Source: Pedobacter sp. Leaf41 (GTDB taxonomy: Bacteria > Bacteroidota > Bacteroidia > Sphingobacteriales > Sphingobacteriaceae). Taken from it: a DNA stretch of 64,000 bases. Under the pieces are notes generated by a model. It saw nothing but the letters and a program-made list of their open reading frames with translations, made no database searches and had not been told where the DNA came from. The stretch spans positions 178,853 through 242,852 of the forward strand of contig NZ_LMLE01000011.1 in assembly GCF_001422545.1 (NCBI RefSeq). Reading direction: 5' to 3'. Below are positions 8,342 to 17,531 of this stretch, in pieces (position 1 is the first letter of the stretch; each line of letters starts with the position of its first letter). The position numbers and the translations under genes are program-made.

Positions 8342-9679
8342 TTATAATTCTCCAATGCCATATTCTTCAATTTTTCGATACAGCGTGGTTAAGCCAATCC
8401 CCAACAATCTCGAGGTTTCTGTTTTGTTTCCTTTGGTGTGGATCAATACCTTTTGGATGTGCTGTTTTTCGATTTGATTTAAATTGAATTTATTTTCCTG
8501 GGGGGTAAATTCAAAAAAATCAGGCGGAAGTGCTGCGGTATTTAATTGGGCTCCATCAGAAAGAATGACCAGTCTTTCGATTACATTTTTTAGTTCGCGA
8601 ATATTTCCTTTCCAATTATACTGCTGAAAAGCATTTAAGATATTGTCGGTCATTTTTAATTCTGGCCGGTTAACTTTGATCGAAAATTCGCTCAGGTAAT
8701 GTTCTGCCAAAGCAGGTATGTCGCCTTTTCTTTCTCTTAGTGGTGGTAGCGTTATTGTAAAAACAGAAAGTCGGTAATAAAGGTCAGCCCTGAATTTACC
8801 TTCTGCTGCCTCAACTTTTAAATCTTTATTTGTTGCCGCAAGTACACGCACATTCACCTGCTGCGTTAAAGTATCGCCCACTTTAATAAAACTTTGGTTT
8901 TCCAGCACCCGAAGAAGTTTGGCCTGTAAATCGAGATTCATTTCGCCAATTTCATCGAGAAACAAAGTACCGCCATTCGCTTCTTCCAATAAGCCTTTTT
9001 TATCTTTATTTGCTCCTGTAAATGCACCAGCCTTATAACCAAAAAGTTCACTCTCCAGCAATTCAGGAGAAAAACCACTACAGTTCAACGCGATAAAAGG
9101 CTTGGCAGCTCTTGGACTTTCCTGATGAATAGACTGGGCAAAAACTTCTTTTCCTGTTCCTGTTTCACCCAAAAGTAAAACGGTAGTATCTGTTTTACTT
9201 ACCCGCTTTGCTAGATCAATGGCCTCTTTTAATGCTTTTGATTGGCCGATAATCGTTGCGAAACTATGCTTTGAATTTACCTTCTTATCAAGTTCAAAAA
9301 TACGTTGCTGAAGGTTAGCTTTTTCCATCGCCCTATAAAGCAACGGAATAATTTTTTCGTTGTCATCTCCTTTTACGAGATAATCGAAAGCGCCGTTTTT
9401 TATCGCTAAAACACCATCAGCAATGGTGCCATATGCTGTAAGGTTGATCACCTCGGTATAAGGCTTGAGCGATTTTATATCTTTTACCAACGCTACGCCG
9501 TTTACATCCGGCAACTTTACATCACTGATCACTATGCTTACATCATTGTTTTTTAAAAGATTTATGCCTTCTTTACCGGTATTCGCCTGAAGGGTTTTAA
9601 AGCCTTCCAGCTCAATGATTCTTGAAAGCAGGCTGCAGATTTTCTTTTCATCATCAATGATGAGGACGATGCCGTTCAT
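8342..9679 (-). CDS. sigma-54-dependent response regulator (NtrC family)
   Basis: 445 residues. A receiver domain (about 1-120) carries acidic residues IDDEK, the phosphoacceptor in VISDVKLPD, and K in YLVKGDD. The AAA+ sigma-54 activation domain (about 140-380) has Walker A GETGTGKE (near 171), the sigma-54-contact motif GAFTGANKD and Walker B GTLFLDEIGEM. A Fis-type helix-turn-helix lies at the C-terminus (ETSRLLGIGLTTLYRKIEEY). It sits directly upstream of the kdp genes in the same orientation, where most bacteria have the OmpR-type KdpE. I infer that it replaces KdpE here, working with the split KdpD and the kinase at 1-495. A strong terminator (8205-8237) separates it from kdp. Confidence 0.93.
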   Translation of the reverse strand: MNGIVLIIDDEKKICSLLSRIIELEGFKTLQANTGKEGINLLKNNDVSIVISDVKLPDVNGVALVKDIKSLKPYTEVINLTAYGTIADGVLAIKNGAFDYLVKGDDNEKIIPLLYRAMEKANLQQRIFELDKKVNSKHSFATIIGQSKALKEAIDLAKRVSKTDTTVLLLGETGTGKEVFAQSIHQESPRAAKPFIALNCSGFSPELLESELFGYKAGAFTGANKDKKGLLEEANGGTLFLDEIGEMNLDLQAKLLRVLENQSFIKVGDTLTQQVNVRVLAATNKDLKVEAAEGKFRADLYYRLSVFTITLPPLRERKGDIPALAEHYLSEFSIKVNRPELKMTDNILNAFQQYNWKGNIRELKNVIERLVILSDGAQLNTAALPPDFFEFTPQENKFNLNQIEKQHIQKVLIHTKGNKTETSRLLGIGLTTLYRKIEEYGIGEL

Positions 9680-9793
9680 AGGTGTGATTTATGGTGCAAT
9701 AATAAAGATTTGAATTGATACATAGATTTGATTTAGCTACAAATGCTTGCGAAGCGTAGATAAATAAATAATATTTTTCGTTAAATTTGGCTT

Positions 9794-10024
9794 ATGAGGA
9801 CACTAACTATAAATATAGAAGATAATAAATCAGAGAAAGCTTTATTGGATTATTTAGATAGCATGGGCCTAAAGTATGTTGTTGAGTTAAATGAAAAAAC
9901 TTATTCTTGGTGGGAGGATAACAAATTTGTTGAAGAAATTGAAAATCGTTCGATGGAATTAACAAGCGGGAAAGACAACGGTTTTTCTTTGTCTGAAATG
10001 AAAAGCCAGCTCCGTAAGAAATAG
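9794..10024 (+). CDS. putative antitoxin of a ParE-type pair (DUF2683-like)
   Basis: 76 residues, starting MRTLTINIEDNKSEKALLDY. The N-terminal beta strand (LTINIED) and the C-terminal charged helix (LSEMKSQLRKK) follow the layout of short Bacteroidota antitoxins, in which the N-terminus dimerises on DNA and the C-terminal tail wraps the toxin. The middle part (YSWWEDNKFVEEIENRS) is not familiar. Three bases separate it from the toxin gene, the usual order for such pairs. Function is inferred mainly from the neighbour. Confidence 0.7.
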   Translation: MRTLTINIEDNKSEKALLDYLDSMGLKYVVELNEKTYSWWEDNKFVEEIENRSMELTSGKDNGFSLSEMKSQLRKK

Positions 10025-10027
10025 TCA

Positions 10028-10318
10028 ATGGAATATGATGCTGTATTTTCCTCCCATGTTAAAGATGAACTTCAAGAATCATATGATTGGTATGAAGGGA
10101 AACAGCTAGGGTTGGGAGAGCGGTTTCTCACCATAATTGAGCGTGCAGTTTCAACTATCTGCAGGCATCCAGCGGCATTTTCAATAAAATTAAATAAATT
10201 TCGCGAGTATCCTGTCCCTAAGTTTCTATATGTAATCATCTATGAGATTGTTCCAGATAAAGGAGGAGTTTACATCCTTCATGTTTTTAATACCTATCTA
10301 AATCCTAAAAAGAAATAG
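10028..10318 (+). CDS. RelE/ParE-family toxin
   Basis: 96 residues. It shows the ParE-type helix pair ESYDWYEGKQLGLGERF, then FREYPVPKFLYVIIYEI and VYILHVFNTYLNP, the beta-sheet core that ends in the R-x-P/H-type segment of this fold. RelE-type members cut mRNA at the ribosome and ParE-type members inhibit gyrase; the sequence does not decide between them. The conserved WYE and GLG..F pattern is closer to ParE-like plasmid-stabilisation proteins. It is encoded 3 nt after the antitoxin. Confidence 0.85.
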   Translation: MEYDAVFSSHVKDELQESYDWYEGKQLGLGERFLTIIERAVSTICRHPAAFSIKLNKFREYPVPKFLYVIIYEIVPDKGGVYILHVFNTYLNPKKK

Positions 10319-10402
10319 ATATCATTTTCTCTAATACCTTTTTCATTTCTGCTACGCTAAATAAAACCATTTTAAGCATCTTTGTCTCACAAAGCAAATT
10401 CT

Positions 10403-12871
10403 ATGTTTAAAAAGCTAACCCTGGTATTCATTTTCTGTTTCATCTGTTTTTTCTCTTTCGCTCAACAAGTTAGGCCAGCAAAGTCATCTGAAATTTTTCG
10501 TGAAATTAAAACACTTCGGCACATTCCAAAGGTTCTTTACCTGGCAGCACACCCCGATGATGAAAATACTGGTTTGTTATCATGGCTAATTAATGAACAG
10601 AATGTAGAAACTGCATATTTATCATTAACCAGAGGTGATGGAGGGCAGAATTTATTAGGAACCGAACAGGGTGCTGCTTTGGGATTAATCAGAACGCATG
10701 AGTTGTTGGAAGCCAGGAAACTGGACGGGGCGCAACAATTTTTTACCCGGGCAATTGATTTTGGCTTCTCTAAAAATACCGATGATACATTTAAGCAGTG
10801 GGATGCGGATAGCATTACCGCAGATGTAGTTTGGGTAATCAGAAAATTCAGACCCGATGTAATTATTTGTCGTTTTCCGCCAACAGCGGCTGCAGGACAT
10901 GGGCAACATGCTGCATCTGCGGTGGTAGCCGAAAAGGCATTTAAAGCAGCTGCAGATAAAAATATGTTTCCAAACCAGTTGAAGTATGTTGATGTTTGGC
11001 AACCAAAAAGATTGCTTTGGAACACCTTTCGTTTTGGTTCGGTAAATACAACTTCCGAAAATCAATTGAAAGTTACGGTAGGGCAATTCGATCCACAACT
11101 CGGAATGGGTTATGGCGAGTTAGCCGGTTTAAGCCGAAGTTTACATAAAAGTCAGGGAGCGGGAACGCAATCTGTAGCGGGAGTTAGGACAGAATATTTT
11201 ACCCATGTGGTGGGCGTTCCTGCAAAAGAAAGTCTTTTTGATAAAATTCCGCTGAATTGGTCGGAAAAAGGAATTGATAACATTGATGAGTTGATTGATA
11301 TTATCCGGTTATCTTTTGATTATGATCATCCAGATAAAAGCTTGCATGGCTTGTTAATGCTGCGTAAAAGAATTTTGGAAATTCAGGATGTGAGGTTGAA
11401 GGAAGACAAACTGAATGCGATAGATCACATCATTTTAAGCTGCACGGGTTTTATGGGCGAAGTGGTAACTAACCAGGCAGAGGCTATTGCAGGCAACAGC
11501 TACAATTTCAGTTTAAATGTAATTTCGAGAGCGGCTCCACCAGTTATTCTTGAACAGGTTAATTGGATCAACCAAACTGATGTTTTAAATAAAAGGATCT
11601 CGGGAGATTCGCTGATCAACATCCAGCGTAAAATTCAAATCCCTTTAAATGCGGTGCTTACAGAACCTTACTGGTTAGAAAAACCGGCGAAAAATGCAGC
11701 AACATTTAGCGTGGCTAATGATACTTTGATCGGTTTGCCAGAGCTTGCATCGCCGTTAAATGTTTCGGTTGTTTTAAAAATCGGAAGCGAAAAGTTTACG
11801 GTTAAACTTCCACTGTCGTATAAAAAACTCGACCCCGTAAAGGGCGATGTGGTAGAGCAGTTGAGGATTATTCCGGCAATGGATTTAAGTTTTGCGGAAC
11901 CGGTTTATTTCGCAAAAGAAAAGGAAGATTTGAAAGTAACCCTTCGCTTAAAGGCTAACAAATACATCAATTACGGTAAAGTTATTTTTAGGGTAGGAAA
12001 TGCAACTATAGCTACTTTTACTGGTATCAATTTGCCAGAGAATACCATTACCCTTAAAGATTTTATATTGCCTGCTGGCGATCTGGCGAAAATAAAAACT
12101 ACTCAAAATAAACTTGAAGTGGTTTTTTCTTCAGAAAATAGTGAGTTTACAAAAGGCCAGGTGCTGATTCAGTATCCACATTTGCCATCGCTGCAATACT
12201 TTGTTCCAGCCACAACCTGGTTATTAAAAGGAGATGTAAAAGTGTTGGCAAAAAAGGTGGGCTATATCCAGGGTGCAGGAGATTTAATTCCTGAGTTTTT
12301 GCGCCAGGCTGGTTTGCAGGTTGATGTTTTAGCTGAAGCCGATATTTTAAATCCAAGCAAGTTGGCTTCTTATGATGCCGTAATAACAGGTGTAAGGGTA
12401 ATCAACACAGATAAACGGATTAAAAATTGGCAGGTGGCGCTTAAAAGCTATGTAGAAAATGGTGGAACAATCGTGATGCAATACAACACCACTCAAGATA
12501 TGGCTTTGCAAGATTTTGGCATATATCCATTCAGTATTAGCAGCAAAAGGGTTACCGAAGAAAATGCTGCTGTTAAATTTCTTAATCCAAATCATAAACT
12601 GTTAAGTTATCCGAATAAAATTACCGCAGAAGATTTTAACGGTTGGGTACAGGAACGAGGAGCATATTTCCCTGATAAATGGGATGCTAAATACGAGACA
12701 CTTTTCGAAATGAATGATATTGGGGAAGAACCGTTAAAAGGATCTACATTGTATGCAAAATACGGTAAAGGTAATTTTATTTACACACCACTTGCTTTTT
12801 TCAGGCAATTGCCAGCAGGAAATATAGGTGCCGCAAGATTGTTTTTCAACTTTATATCAGCAGGGAAGTAG
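10403..12871 (+). CDS. secreted PIG-L family deacetylase with C-terminal GATase-like domain
   Basis: 822 residues from ATG 10403 (MFKKLTLVFIFCFICFFSFA, a signal peptide). A TTG seven codons upstream is in frame but would spoil the signal. The PIG-L/LmbE fold (about 30-290) has the zinc-binding motif AAHPDDE near residue 50 and GHGQHAAS. A beta-rich middle and a C-terminal class-I-glutamine-amidotransferase-like fold (VGYIQGAGDLIPEFL onward) follow. PIG-L enzymes remove N-acetyl groups from GlcNAc-type sugars. It leads a same-strand group with a sodium symporter, DUF2911 and a GH92 enzyme, which suggests work on host or microbial glycans in the periplasm. The substrate is not readable from sequence. 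Confidence 0.88.
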   Translation: MFKKLTLVFIFCFICFFSFAQQVRPAKSSEIFREIKTLRHIPKVLYLAAHPDDENTGLLSWLINEQNVETAYLSLTRGDGGQNLLGTEQGAALGLIRTHELLEARKLDGAQQFFTRAIDFGFSKNTDDTFKQWDADSITADVVWVIRKFRPDVIICRFPPTAAAGHGQHAASAVVAEKAFKAAADKNMFPNQLKYVDVWQPKRLLWNTFRFGSVNTTSENQLKVTVGQFDPQLGMGYGELAGLSRSLHKSQGAGTQSVAGVRTEYFTHVVGVPAKESLFDKIPLNWSEKGIDNIDELIDIIRLSFDYDHPDKSLHGLLMLRKRILEIQDVRLKEDKLNAIDHIILSCTGFMGEVVTNQAEAIAGNSYNFSLNVISRAAPPVILEQVNWINQTDVLNKRISGDSLINIQRKIQIPLNAVLTEPYWLEKPAKNAATFSVANDTLIGLPELASPLNVSVVLKIGSEKFTVKLPLSYKKLDPVKGDVVEQLRIIPAMDLSFAEPVYFAKEKEDLKVTLRLKANKYINYGKVIFRVGNATIATFTGINLPENTITLKDFILPAGDLAKIKTTQNKLEVVFSSENSEFTKGQVLIQYPHLPSLQYFVPATTWLLKGDVKVLAKKVGYIQGAGDLIPEFLRQAGLQVDVLAEADILNPSKLASYDAVITGVRVINTDKRIKNWQVALKSYVENGGTIVMQYNTTQDMALQDFGIYPFSISSKRVTEENAAVKFLNPNHKLLSYPNKITAEDFNGWVQERGAYFPDKWDAKYETLFEMNDIGEEPLKGSTLYAKYGKGNFIYTPLAFFRQLPAGNIGAARLFFNFISAGK

Positions 12872-12872
12872 G

Positions 12873-12977
12873 ATGAAAAACCAGCTCAAAAATTGGAATA
12901 CATGGTACGTTTTGCTTGCATTAGCGCTGGTTTTCCAGATTGTATTTTATTACCTGTTCACTAGATTTTGGGCATGA
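12873..12977 (+). CDS. 34-residue membrane miniprotein coupled to the symporter
   Basis: ATG 12873 to TGA 12977, read as MKNQLKNWNTWYVLLALALV then FQIVFYYLFTRFWA. The amphipathic N-terminus (NWNTWY) is followed by one membrane helix ending in an aromatic tail. It begins one base after the stop codon of the PIG-L gene and overlaps the symporter start by ATGA (12974-12977), the classic arrangement for translational coupling. By layout it resembles the tiny auxiliary subunits known for some sodium:solute symporters, but I recognise no specific family. It is probably a partner of the transporter. Confidence 0.72.
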   Translation: MKNQLKNWNTWYVLLALALVFQIVFYYLFTRFWA

Positions 12978-14665
12978 GTAATATCGATTGGTTAGTACTC
13001 ATCTTTACTCTGCTGGCTGTTGTGGCTTACGGTGTTTTTATCGGCAGGGGGCAAAAAAGTAATGCCTCATACTTAAAAGCCGATAACCAAATGCCTTGGT
13101 ACATTGTGCTTATAGGTATTATGGCTACCCAGGCCAGTGCCATTACTTTTCTTTCCGCACCTGGGCAAGCCTATACGGATGGAATGCGTTTCGTTCAGTA
13201 TTATTTTGGTTTGCCATTGGCAATGATCGTCATCTGCATTACCTTCATTCCGATATTTCAGCGACTAAATGTTTATACCGCATATGAATATCTGGAGCAA
13301 CGTTTCGATAAAAAAACGAGGGTTTTAACCTCGCTGCTATTTTTGTTTTCCAGGGGATTATCAACTGGGATCAGCATCTATGCACCGAGTATCATTCTAT
13401 CAAGTGTTTTAAACTGGAATATTTATTTAACCAATGTTTTAACCGGTGGAATCTTATTAATTTACACGTACGTTGGTGGTGCAAAAGCAATCGCCCATAC
13501 CCAAAAGCTTCAGTTCCTGATCATTCTGGGTACGATGGCATTTGCTGGGTATTTATTATTTCAAAATATGCCTAACGGCGTTGGTTTCGGCGATGCGCTT
13601 TATCTTGCTGGTAAATCCGGGAAGCTGAATGTGATCACTACCGATTTCGACTGGAAAGATAAATACAACATCTGGAGCGGTTTGATCGGTGGATTTTTTC
13701 TTGCACTTTCTTATTTCGGTACCGATCAAAGTCAGGTAGGCCGCTACATTACTGCCAAAGATAATACCAATGCCAAAATGGGTTTGCTGTTAAATGGTTT
13801 AGTTAAAATTCCAATGCAGTTTGCCATTCTCTTAATCGGTGCATTACTGTTTGCTTTCTTCTCACTAAAACCAGCGCCGATTTATTTCAATGAACGCTCG
13901 TATCAATATTTAAAAGAAACCCAACCACAGCAGGCTGCGGTTTTCGAGGGCGAACATCAACTGCTTGAAGAAAAGTTTAATGCCCAGTCGAAGGCTATTT
14001 TAGCTCAGCGAGAAAAAAATTCTCCCGAATTGAATGCTTCAATTGCAAATTTTAAAGAAACCCAAAAAGATGTTAAAGATTTGCACAGTAGGGTAGAGGT
14101 GGCCATTAATAAAGCAAATTTTAATGCCGAGAAAACGGATACCAATTATATTTTTCTGTATTTCGTTAAAAATACTTTGCCAGTGGGTATGATTGGGTTA
14201 TTGTTTGCCGTTATCTTTTTAGCCAGCTGGGGCTCTATTTCAGCGGCCTTAAATTCATTGGCCGCCTGTTCATTAAAAGATGTGCATCTGGTTTTTAGTA
14301 AGCGAGACATGGACGATGCCACGGAGCTAAAGTACAGTAGGTTACATACTTTGGGTTGGGGAATATTTTCTATTGCGGTAGCCATGTTTGCCACACAAAT
14401 GGGTTCACTTATTGAGGCGGTAAACGTGCTAGGCTCTCTTTTCTATGGTCCTATTCTCGGTATTTTTCTGGTTGCTTTTTATTATAAGAAAATTAACGGA
14501 TCAATTGTTTTTATCTCAGCTATCCTGGCTGAAATTGTGGTTGTTGGCGTTTATGAATTTGATGTGGTATCATTCCTTTGGTTAAACGTAGTCGGTGCCG
14601 CTGCAGTAATAATTTTTTCGACTTTAGGATTATTATTTTATCGTCGCAAAGCATTAGATTCGTAA
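12974..14665 (+). CDS. sodium:solute symporter (SSS family)
   Basis: 563 residues from ATG 12974, which overlaps the preceding stop codon. About 13 membrane helices are visible, with SSS hallmarks: WYIVLIGIMATQASAITFLS in the first repeat, YVGGAKAIAHTQKLQF, and GTDQSQVGRYITAKDNT. A long soluble insertion (about residues 310-380, charged and helical, containing HQLLEEKFNAQSKAI) interrupts the membrane core. It imports an organic solute with Na+; the PIG-L and GH92 neighbours suggest a sugar or amino sugar. An alternative TTG start six bases upstream adds only two residues and is less likely. Confidence 0.92.
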   Translation: MSNIDWLVLIFTLLAVVAYGVFIGRGQKSNASYLKADNQMPWYIVLIGIMATQASAITFLSAPGQAYTDGMRFVQYYFGLPLAMIVICITFIPIFQRLNVYTAYEYLEQRFDKKTRVLTSLLFLFSRGLSTGISIYAPSIILSSVLNWNIYLTNVLTGGILLIYTYVGGAKAIAHTQKLQFLIILGTMAFAGYLLFQNMPNGVGFGDALYLAGKSGKLNVITTDFDWKDKYNIWSGLIGGFFLALSYFGTDQSQVGRYITAKDNTNAKMGLLLNGLVKIPMQFAILLIGALLFAFFSLKPAPIYFNERSYQYLKETQPQQAAVFEGEHQLLEEKFNAQSKAILAQREKNSPELNASIANFKETQKDVKDLHSRVEVAINKANFNAEKTDTNYIFLYFVKNTLPVGMIGLLFAVIFLASWGSISAALNSLAACSLKDVHLVFSKRDMDDATELKYSRLHTLGWGIFSIAVAMFATQMGSLIEAVNVLGSLFYGPILGIFLVAFYYKKINGSIVFISAILAEIVVVGVYEFDVVSFLWLNVVGAAAVIIFSTLGLLFYRRKALDS

Positions 14666-14700
14666 ACTCAAAACAACAAAAACAAATAAATAATATTACT

Positions 14701-15222
14701 ATGAAAACGATGATTAAATCTGTTGCATTGCTTTTTACCGCAATAACGATTTCAGTAAGTGCAATGGCGCAAGATGCCGCTCAACCAAAACCAAGTCCTG
14801 CGGCAACTGCAACAGGAAAAGTTAAAGGTGCTACCATCACTATCGCTTATAGCAGCCCTGCTGTTAAAGGACGTAAAATTTGGGGTGGTTTAGAAGCTTA
14901 CGATAAAGTATGGCGTGCAGGTGCCAATGAGGCGACCACTTTTACCACTGATAAAGATATTATGGTTGAAGGTAAAGCACTTGCTGCTGGAAAATATAGT
15001 TTCTTTTTAATTCCAAAAGAAAGCGGTACCTGGACAGCAATTTTTAATAAAGAACCAAAGCAATGGGGTGCCTATAAATACGAAGAAGCTAAAGATGCTT
15101 TACGTGTTGAGGTGAAAACCAAACCTTTAAAAGCTACTCAAGAGCGTTTAATTTATAAAATCACTAAAACTGGTTTTTCTTTAGATTGGGATAAAGTATC
15201 TGTTCCGGTAACGATCAAGTAA
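14701..15222 (+). CDS. DUF2911 family secreted protein
   Basis: 173 residues from ATG 14701. A signal peptide (IKSVALLFTAITISVSAMAQ) is followed by the DUF2911 core with ITIAYSSPAVKGRKIWGGL, VWRAGANEATTFTTDKD and FSLDWDKVSVPV. The function of the family is unknown; members are periplasmic or outer-membrane-associated in Bacteroidota. It lies 35 bp after the symporter gene and is followed by a strong terminator, so it is probably the last cistron of the PIG-L transcript. Confidence 0.9.
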   Translation: MKTMIKSVALLFTAITISVSAMAQDAAQPKPSPAATATGKVKGATITIAYSSPAVKGRKIWGGLEAYDKVWRAGANEATTFTTDKDIMVEGKALAAGKYSFFLIPKESGTWTAIFNKEPKQWGAYKYEEAKDALRVEVKTKPLKATQERLIYKITKTGFSLDWDKVSVPVTIK

Positions 15223-15242
15223 GCAGCTAACCAATTTTTTAT

Positions 15243-15278
15243 AAGCCATTTCGGAAACACCGGAATGGCTTTTTTTTT
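15243..15278 (+). terminator. rho-independent terminator after DUF2911 gene
   Basis: AGCCATTTCGG-aaaca-CCGGAATGGCT followed by a run of eight or more T. The stem is 11 bp with one mismatch. Confidence 0.9.
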
Positions 15279-15366
15279 GGTCAAGAAATAGCCTTTGTAA
15301 AGAAAGTATAACATAACCTGTACTTCATGCTAAAATGCTATTTTAGGCCGATTTTACATCCCCGAT

Positions 15367-17448
15367 ATGAAACTTGCACTTAATATTATTGCTACGATTT
15401 TTCTTTTCCATTTGAATGTTCTGGCACAAAACAAATCCGTTCCGTTTTCCATCAAAACGCAACGACCGGTTGATTTAGTGAACGTTTTTTTGGGCTCTTC
15501 AGGAGATCACGGGCAAATGTCGCCAGCGGCATCTTATCCATTTAGCATGTTGAGCATTGGCCCTCAAACCTATCCGAAAACCCATACCGGTTACGAGTAC
15601 CTGGCTAAAAAATTTGAAGGATTTACACACAATCGTTTTGAAGGAGTAGGCTGCCAGGGTTCGGGTGGAAATATTTTTATCAAACCCTTTTTAGGGAAGG
15701 ATCCAATGCAGTCTACGTTAATCAAATCAACTGAAAAAGCTTGGCCGGGTTATTACCAGGTAGGTTTTGAAAATAAAATTGATGCAAGCTTTGCTGTTGC
15801 AGGTAACGCAGGCAAGCATGTTTATCACTATCCGAAAGGAGAAAAAGGAATTTATCTCGATTTAGGCTACGCTTTTAATGGTGCTTTTGTAACGGAAGAA
15901 CATGTTATAGATGGGAATGCTCTTTCGGGCTGGATAGAATCAAAAACGACATGTGGCGTAGGTAAATACAGGATTTACTATTATCTGGAAATTACAAACA
16001 ACGTGAACTGGGAAAAACTATCAGGGCATAAGTTAATTGCCAGACTAAATGCTGCATCTACTTCAGCAGAAATAAATGTGGCACTCTCTTCTGTTAGTAC
16101 CGAATCGGCGAAATCGGCCATTTTAGATCAAACGCTGGAATCCATTAAAGATAAAAGTGCTGCGGAATGGAACAAAAATCTGGCTAAAATTGAGGTGAGT
16201 GGCGATGTGGAAAATGCTAAGCTTTTTTATTCGCTTCTTTACCGTACCATGCAATCTCCCTATGTTATTTCTGATCAGGATGGACAATACCGCAATACCA
16301 AGGGTGAACTTCGGAAAGCCAAAGAAATAAGATACAACGGATGGGCCATTTGGGATAATTATCGTACACAACTGCCGTTGCTTTCCATCATTACGCCAGA
16401 ACGCTATGCGGGTATGGTTACTTCCATCGCTGATTTGTACCGCTCTGGAAAGAAAGACTATGCTGGTCAAACCGAACCATCAAATACTGTTCGCAGCGAA
16501 CATGCAATTGTGGTTTTATTGGATGCCTATCGCAAAGGTTATTATGTAGATTTCGCCGGTATTGCTGATTCGCTGGAGAAAGAGGTAAAGGGATTAGATT
16601 ACAAATCGCCTGATAAGGCACTGGAATCCAGCTATGACAATTGGGCTTTGGCAGAAATTTTTACGATTTTAAAGCAGCCCGAAAAGGCAGCAATTTATAA
16701 AAACAAAGCCCTCGAATATAGAACCTATTGGAACAAGGATTTTAAAGATATGAGTAAACGGGATGTTGACCATATGCAGGCAAGAGGTTTGTATCAAGGT
16801 ACCATTTGGCAATACAGATGGTTTGTTCCTTACGATTTTAAAGGATTGATGGACCTTGATGGGGGAGAGGAAGCCTACATTGCCAAGCTGGATGAATTTT
16901 TTGCTAGAGATTTGTATAACCATGCCAATGAACCCGATTTACAGGTGCCGCTGATGTATAACGTAACCAGGCAAGGATATAAATCGCAATATTGGATGCA
17001 TCAATTGGCCGCCGATACCGTTATTCAAAATTATTTCAACGATAATAGTAGGGGGATTGGAAGTTATATTGGTAAAATCTATAAGAATCAACCTGAAGCT
17101 TATCTACGAACTATGGACGATGATGCAGGGGCAATGAGTGCATGGTATGTTTTTACAGCAAGCGGATTCTCTCCTGCTTGCGTAGGCTGGCCGGTTTACT
17201 ATCTCAACGTACCGCTATTTCCATCAGTTACCTTCCGCTTGCCAAATGCAAAAACATTTAAGGTAGAGGTAGCTAATTTCAGCCCGAAGAATAAATATAT
17301 TAAACAGGTGTTTCTTAATGGCAAGCCCTTTAATAGAAATTATATTACACAAGATGATATTAACCAAGGTGGCATATTGAGAATTGTTTCTTCCGCTGAG
17401 CCAGCTAAAGTTTCGAGCACAGAAAACTGGATTTCAAGCATGGAATAA
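15367..17448 (+). CDS. GH92-type alpha-mannosidase, divergent
   Basis: 693 residues. A signal peptide (LALNIIATIFLFHLNVLA) is followed by the N-terminal beta-sandwich with VNVFLGSSGDHGQMSPAASY and FTHNRFEGVGCQGSGG, then the (alpha/alpha)6 domain. Near the C-terminus are ANEPDLQVPLMYNV and DDDAGAMSAWYVFTASGF, which correspond to the GH92 acid and base regions. GH92 enzymes are Ca2+-dependent exo-mannosidases. This copy is somewhat short and differs from the common motifs (DDDAGAMSAW rather than GNDDxGxMSAW), so its specificity may differ. It has its own upstream gap after a terminator, so it is probably transcribed separately. Confidence 0.85.
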   Translation: MKLALNIIATIFLFHLNVLAQNKSVPFSIKTQRPVDLVNVFLGSSGDHGQMSPAASYPFSMLSIGPQTYPKTHTGYEYLAKKFEGFTHNRFEGVGCQGSGGNIFIKPFLGKDPMQSTLIKSTEKAWPGYYQVGFENKIDASFAVAGNAGKHVYHYPKGEKGIYLDLGYAFNGAFVTEEHVIDGNALSGWIESKTTCGVGKYRIYYYLEITNNVNWEKLSGHKLIARLNAASTSAEINVALSSVSTESAKSAILDQTLESIKDKSAAEWNKNLAKIEVSGDVENAKLFYSLLYRTMQSPYVISDQDGQYRNTKGELRKAKEIRYNGWAIWDNYRTQLPLLSIITPERYAGMVTSIADLYRSGKKDYAGQTEPSNTVRSEHAIVVLLDAYRKGYYVDFAGIADSLEKEVKGLDYKSPDKALESSYDNWALAEIFTILKQPEKAAIYKNKALEYRTYWNKDFKDMSKRDVDHMQARGLYQGTIWQYRWFVPYDFKGLMDLDGGEEAYIAKLDEFFARDLYNHANEPDLQVPLMYNVTRQGYKSQYWMHQLAADTVIQNYFNDNSRGIGSYIGKIYKNQPEAYLRTMDDDAGAMSAWYVFTASGFSPACVGWPVYYLNVPLFPSVTFRLPNAKTFKVEVANFSPKNKYIKQVFLNGKPFNRNYITQDDINQGGILRIVSSAEPAKVSSTENWISSME

Positions 17449-17531
17449 AATAATGAAAAATCGTCAATTTTAAATAAATTCGAAAAACAAATCTCTCTCA
17501 GGCCTGTTTTAACAGTATAAATAGATACGAC

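Noticed and set aside
9782..9789. TAAATTTG as a promoter -7 element for the toxin-antitoxin pair
   Set aside because: It matches TAnnTTTG but would place the start of transcription at or inside the start codon, and no -33 element is present.
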